Part shown: positions 59,925 to 64,000 of the stretch, piece by piece
Layout of the letters: each line of letters starts with the position of its first letter
Position numbering within the stretch: position 1 is the first letter of the stretch
Assembly (NCBI GenBank): GCA_009741485.1
Contig: CM019218.1
Span: forward strand, 44,004,681-44,068,680
Reading direction: 5' to 3'
Length of the DNA: 64,000 nt
Origin: Malurus cyaneus samueli
Lineage: Eukaryota > Chordata > Aves > Passeriformes > Maluridae
Notes under the pieces: generated by a model
Seen by the model: the letters and a program-made list of their open reading frames with translations, nothing else
The model's database searches: none
What the model was told of the DNA's origin: nothing
Program-made: the position numbers and the translations under genes

Positions 59925-59997
59925 GGTTCTGATCCAAAGATCATTGGAGTCAACCTAAGTCCTTCCAGCAGCTTCAGTGGGCTTTGGAGCAAATCCT
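59925..59997. repeat. Old palindromic dispersed repeat, copy 3
   Basis: GGTTCTGATCCAAAGATCAT on the left and GTGGGCTTTGGAGCAAATCC on the right are imperfect reverse complements enclosing TTGGAGTCAAC and GCTTCAGTGG. This matches the layout at 20519-20593 and 28405-28480. Confidence 0.55.
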
Positions 59998-60030
59998 TCT
60001 CACGCTACATAACCTTCATCTCGTCTTTCA

Positions 60031-60171
60031 GAATCACGGAACCTTCTGTGTTGGAAGGGACCCACAAGGATCACTGAGCCCAACTCTTAAGTGAATGGCC
60101 CATATGGGGATAGAACCTGCAACTTTGGCATTATTAACACTGTGCTGTCACCAACTGAGCTAATCTCAGGC
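60031..60171 (-). mobile_element. tRNA-Ile/CR1 chimeric SINE (TguSINE1-like)
   Basis: On the minus strand, the 5' head (60171 down to 60096) is a tRNA-Ile(AAT) relic. Box A TAGCTCAGTTGG is intact (plus-strand bases 60151-60162), the anticodon-loop region reads TTAATAA, and box B reads GGTTCTATCCCC (60106-60117). It is joined to a tail (60095 down to 60031) with GTGGGTCCCTTCCAACACAG and a GTGATTC end, matching the CR1 3' end that lets CR1 machinery copy it. I recall this head-plus-tail arrangement for TguSINE1 of songbirds. It is not a functional tRNA gene, because the acceptor stem and several loop bases are eroded. No clear target-site duplication is visible, as usual for CR1-mobilised elements. 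Confidence 0.85.
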
Positions 60172-62527
60172 ACTTCCTGGAAAATGCAGTTCTTTCACAA
60201 AGCTTTTAAGCACAGCTGATCCCATGTAACTTTTGCATTACTTTGTCACAGACTTTCATCCAGTGAACTCTATGTGGGTCAGTGAAGGAAAAACAGGATT
60301 CAGTGATCAGGGTTGCTCTGTGTTTGCTCTGTTAGAGCACACAAGCAAGAAAATTTTGTTTATTAGTGCTGAGGATGCATTTAAAAGTGGTAAGTACTAT
60401 CTACAGACAGGTCTTCTATCATAACTATTTCACTATCATATAATATTCTTTAAGAGATTTGCAGTTTCTTTCCCCACAATGATAAGAGACTTTTGGAACT
60501 AGAGTATGGAAATGTAATGAAAATATGTGGGTGTGGGGTGGCTCTCTTGAGTGTCTTTTTGATTCCAGTGGCCAATAAATAAGACCTATCTCACAGTTTA
60601 GAAAATCCCGTGTGAAGTGAAAGCCAGAGAGGTGTCAGATCTGTACTCTTACATCATACCAGGTGCTGCCTGTCCTTGGAGGGACATCCTTGGAATGCTG
60701 TTGGCCTGGCATACAGCAGTTCTTATCTGTCCTTGGCTGACATTGTGCAAACAGAGCCACTCAGGCTGTGCTGGGAGAGTTTTCCCCCACGTCTTTTCCA
60801 TTATTCTCCACCTTTGTCTGTCCTTAATCCCACAGACACTCACTGTGTGTGACATTTCATTTCCCTCTCCTGCTCTCCATCCCTCCTGTGACCACGATGA
60901 GCACTAGTCCTCCAATGACATTCTCTGACCCCAAACTGCCTTTTGGGCAGCACAGATGACATGCAAACACCAAATAATAGATGGGCCTTGCCCTGAAAAG
61001 ACTAGAAAGCTGGAGAAGATGTATGAGAAAGCCAAAGGTTGTGATATGGTCACCTTGTCTCTTCTCAGTCCCCTTGTTCCACTGTTGCCCCAGTGATGGT
61101 TCACCTTACCATGGTCAGTAGAAATGTGAATCTAAAGGATTCTTACCCCCGGGGCCAGCCCCTTGCCCCTTGATGGTGTGCTGAGCATGCACATGAGGCT
61201 GATAATCCTGCCTTGAGGAGCTGGTGATCTCTTCAGGTGAACCACAGACACTGGGGTGGGGAGCAGAGCAGCCTCCAAGAGCAGGACAGAGCAGCTCTTA
61301 GTGGTATTATGGATTGTTAGGGTTAATTGTTCCTTCAACCAAAATTGTGGGGATCTTTTGAGGAGAAGGAGGAGGTGATTGGGGGAAGGTGTGGAGAAAG
61401 ATGGTTATTCAGAGTTTCCACAAGAACTAGAGCTGTTAGGAGGAGTTTTAAGAATGGGAGGAGGCCACAAAGAGGGTAAGGAGCCTGAGCAACCATATGG
61501 AATAATGGAAGGTGCAGAGAGCAGACACTGACAGTGTCTAGGGACCCTGGTGATTTCAACTCCCAAGACCAAAGCAGAATATCCTGGAATTATTGAAATA
61601 AAGTATAGTAACTGATCTAACTAGATTTGCTGGCTTGAAAAATGTTTGGAGGTTTAGAAATTCTCTCTTCTACATGGCAGGAAGTGGGGGGGCTGAAGGG
61701 GGTGTGAAGAGAAATCAGAGATACTGAAAAAAAACCCCACAACCCACTGATCTCAGAGAATAACATAATTTTTGAGGTTGACAGGAATCTTTGTTCTCAC
61801 CGAGCTCCTACCATACAAAAGTTAAGCTTGTGGACTTTGCAAGAGCAGGAAAGGCGATCGAAAAAGCCCTGTCCAGAGCTGCCTCTCCTCTCTGTCCTAA
61901 TTTGCTTTCAGATCTCGACAATTCTGTCTTCAGTACATCCTATTTCACTGCAGTGGGTTTTTTGCTGTGAGCCTGAAGGACAGTGACTTCCATCCAGTTG
62001 TCTCTGCAGTTTTCCAAACCAAAAAAACAACCAACAGAATGAGACCATCAGCTTATCTAAGAGTAGTGAACAGCACTTCACTTTTAAAGCCATCTGTCAA
62101 ACAGCTGGCTTCAGAAGAAAAATTTACCAAGCAGGAGTGTGGAAGAACTCCTCGCTGTTGTTTTGTTTTTTCCCTTCCTTTCATCTGGCTAGGATTAAGT
62201 ATTTTGTTTTTCTCTTCTACATGCATCAACATGCCACCATGGGACTGTATTACTTCATACACAGATGAACAGAAGTGAGAATAAAGAGTTACCAGTGCTC
62301 ATATGGAACATCAGCTGGGTTGAGGTAGAAACTGCTCAGGGCTGAAGCAGACGTGTGAGAAGCACAGAACTGTCTCCCAGGCAGGAGAGTGAAGTCAACA
62401 GCTTTCTCTGTTTGTTGGGGTAGAATGTGAAATTTCAGGTCATTCCAGAAGCACGAGGGTGAATTTAGAGAAGTGTTAGAAAATACGGAAGGGAAATTTC
62501 GCTGGCTGATTCAAGGTTGGCTTGTTA
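60172..62527. other. Unique non-coding stretch, no gene seen
   Basis: Open frames are at most about 103 codons (61967-62278, plus strand), none recognisable. No further transposon or RNA gene is visible. Confidence 0.5.
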
Positions 62528-62605
62528 CAAAATCATGGGAATCAGGGCTAGAAAAGAAAACATGTTCTATTAAGTCATTCTATCCGGTCCCTGCAACCAA
62601 CCAGT
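62528..62605 (-). mobile_element. Old CR1-type LINE 3' end remnant
   Basis: On the plus strand, AAAATCATGGGAATCAGGGC then TAGAAAAGAAAACATG, TTAAGTCATTCTATCC and GGTCCCTGCAAC run in the order of a reverse-oriented CR1 3' end (AGAATCATAG, AGGGCTGGAAGGGACC, GGTCATCTAGTCC, CCCCTGC). It is more diverged than the copy at 19165, so it probably belongs to an older CR1 subfamily. Confidence 0.5.
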
Positions 62606-63173
62606 GACGCTTCCTCCCATGGGCTTTCCAGGCAAGGTTAACCCTTAGAGAATAATGAATGATCATTGCTGAAGCATAAAAGGAAATTGGCTTCTCGATT
62701 TCTCCTCCCTCACTGCCCTGGAAAGGTATCCTTTTGCCTTTCTGATTCACATGTCCTCTGCACTTCCCACCTTGCTGAGAGCCCTCAGACTGATATCTTC
62801 TCCCAACTCAAAAAAAACACAGGTCAAGGAATACTGGTATCAGAAAAACCAAAGATTTAGGAGGCGACTTCAAAGATAGAGGGTCAGAGAAGTTCTTAAT
62901 CCCTTAAGAGAGTTGTTTCTTTTTTTTCCTTCTCTAAAGAAAGCTCCTTCCTGCCCCCCTACCTGACTTTGCAAACACTTAGCAAAGATGATGATTTACC
63001 AGTTGTTATCTAACTTGGAGCTGTCAGTTTCCTGAGGACGAAGGCCCAGTGCACAACACGACAACAAGGTCTTACAATTAACTGCAAAGTCCCTTGACAC
63101 TGCAGCATTCCAGCACAGCAGGCTGGAAAATGTGTTGTAGCTCCGTATAAATTGAAGGGGGGAGAAAAGGGGG
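62606..63173. other. Unique non-coding stretch, no gene seen
   Basis: Nothing gene-like is visible. A T run lies near 62918-62928. Frames are short. Confidence 0.5.
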
Positions 63174-63219
63174 AAAAAAAAAAAAAAAAAGAAAAAAAAA
63201 GAAAAAAAAAAAGAAGAAA
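63174..63219. repeat. A-rich tract with G interruptions
   Basis: A17, then G-separated A runs of 9 and 11, follow a G-rich lead (GGGGGGAGAAAAGGGGG). Read on the minus strand it gives a Phe-rich chance frame. Confidence 0.95.
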
Positions 63220-64000
63220 CGTAATGAATTAAATATGGAAATGAATAATACACTCAAGTACAATCTCCTCTGTTTCATCTTGGCATTCAATTCCATTTAT
63301 TTTATATTGTCCCTGCATGATCAACTTGCACAGATTTATGTGTAGTGAATGTGGAACTGTTTTGTTAAGATTATCCAAAATAAAGCTGGAGGCTCAGCCA
63401 TGGAGGAAGAGAATAGGAAGGGTTGTACGGCTTGGGGAGGCTTAAGAAGCAGCCCAAGAACAGAGGGAAGCATGTAATGCTGCCATTTGTTGCGGGATAA
63501 TTGTAAGGATGCACCAACTGCCACTGAAAGAAATGCCTTTAGGTTTTGCTAGACCACTGGTTCGAACAAAGGACAGATCCCAGTCGTCAGAGCTGCTTCT
63601 TCAGGCTGACATTATTTTAGTGTTTATGAGGATATCTAAATCACAAAATGAAGTCTGAGGTTTTCAGAAGAATGTAGAGCTTCTGTGGTGAAGACTGAGG
63701 CTGAAGTAATGGAGCTGTCGACTCTCGCCCTCCATATGTGACTTCTACTGCTTTGACATAAAGATGTGCAGCTTGGTCTTCCTCCTCTTCTTAATATCCC
63801 CTTATTTCTACTGTAGGCTTCTTTTTCTTTGATCCCTAGGTAAGAGCAGGCTGTGGTGAATCTGTGTTTTTCCTCTGGGGTGTAGTTGCAAAGTGTTTTT
63901 ATAGGAACTGCTGTGGAGTGAATGCTTTATGAAGTGTATTGATCCAAGAACAGGTTAACTTTAGCTGATGAGTTACCATGCATCAGCTGCTCTGCAGTAA
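63220..64000. other. Unique non-coding stretch, no gene seen
   Basis: No frame above about 65 codons, no RNA gene and no transposon are visible up to the window's end. Confidence 0.5.

Noticed and set aside
60096..60171. Possible functional tRNA-Ile gene, minus strand
   Set aside because: The head is fused to a CR1 tail, and the acceptor stem and several conserved positions are eroded. It is a SINE head, not a gene.

Overview
The window looks like bird nuclear DNA, most probably from a songbird (Passeriformes). The best evidence is a short interspersed element at 60031-60171. It joins a tRNA-Ile (AAT anticodon) derived head to the 3' tail of a CR1 retrotransposon, which is the architecture I recall for the passerine TguSINE1 family. 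Two CR1 3' ends (19165-19263 and 62528-62605), low interspersed repeat density, scattered mononucleotide tracts and CpG depletion outside a few patches all fit an avian chromosome.

I find no protein-coding gene, rRNA, functional tRNA or snRNA that I can defend. Open frames are short (longest about 206 codons), occur on both strands at random, and give low-complexity or unrecognisable peptides. The window is best read as a gene desert or the inside of a very long intron. Single small exons, especially of a non-coding RNA, cannot be excluded by eye.

Layout. 1-15 kb: unique sequence with a 33-bp tandem duplication, an old MIR/L2-like remnant, a MEIS/homeodomain-rich block near 6.0 kb, a perfect 14-bp double AP-1 palindrome at 9.94 kb and an AT-rich homeodomain-type block near 13.7 kb. 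15-30 kb: a moderately CpG-rich block, a CR1 end, a Sox/Fox/homeobox-rich block near 23.7 kb, a MIR remnant, a 34-bp tandem duplication, and several copies of an old palindromic repeat. 30-46 kb: two sharp CpG-dense patches (31.6 and 37.9 kb), a pair of RFX X-box-like motifs (35.46-35.50 kb), a perfect inverted pair of POU octamers (40.1 kb), a CAGAC-box cluster (41.95 kb) and a consensus CRE (44.53 kb). 46-64 kb: a MIR remnant, a pure (TCCA)21 microsatellite, an AT-rich conserved-looking block, a G-quadruplex motif, a CpG-dense patch at 57.9 kb, more copies of the old palindromic repeat, the passerine-type SINE and a second CR1 end.

If the window does anything, the likely job is long-range gene regulation: isolated, structured transcription-factor sites sit in unique non-coding DNA. 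That is inference. Cross-species alignment and chromatin data would decide it. I did not find a new coding system.
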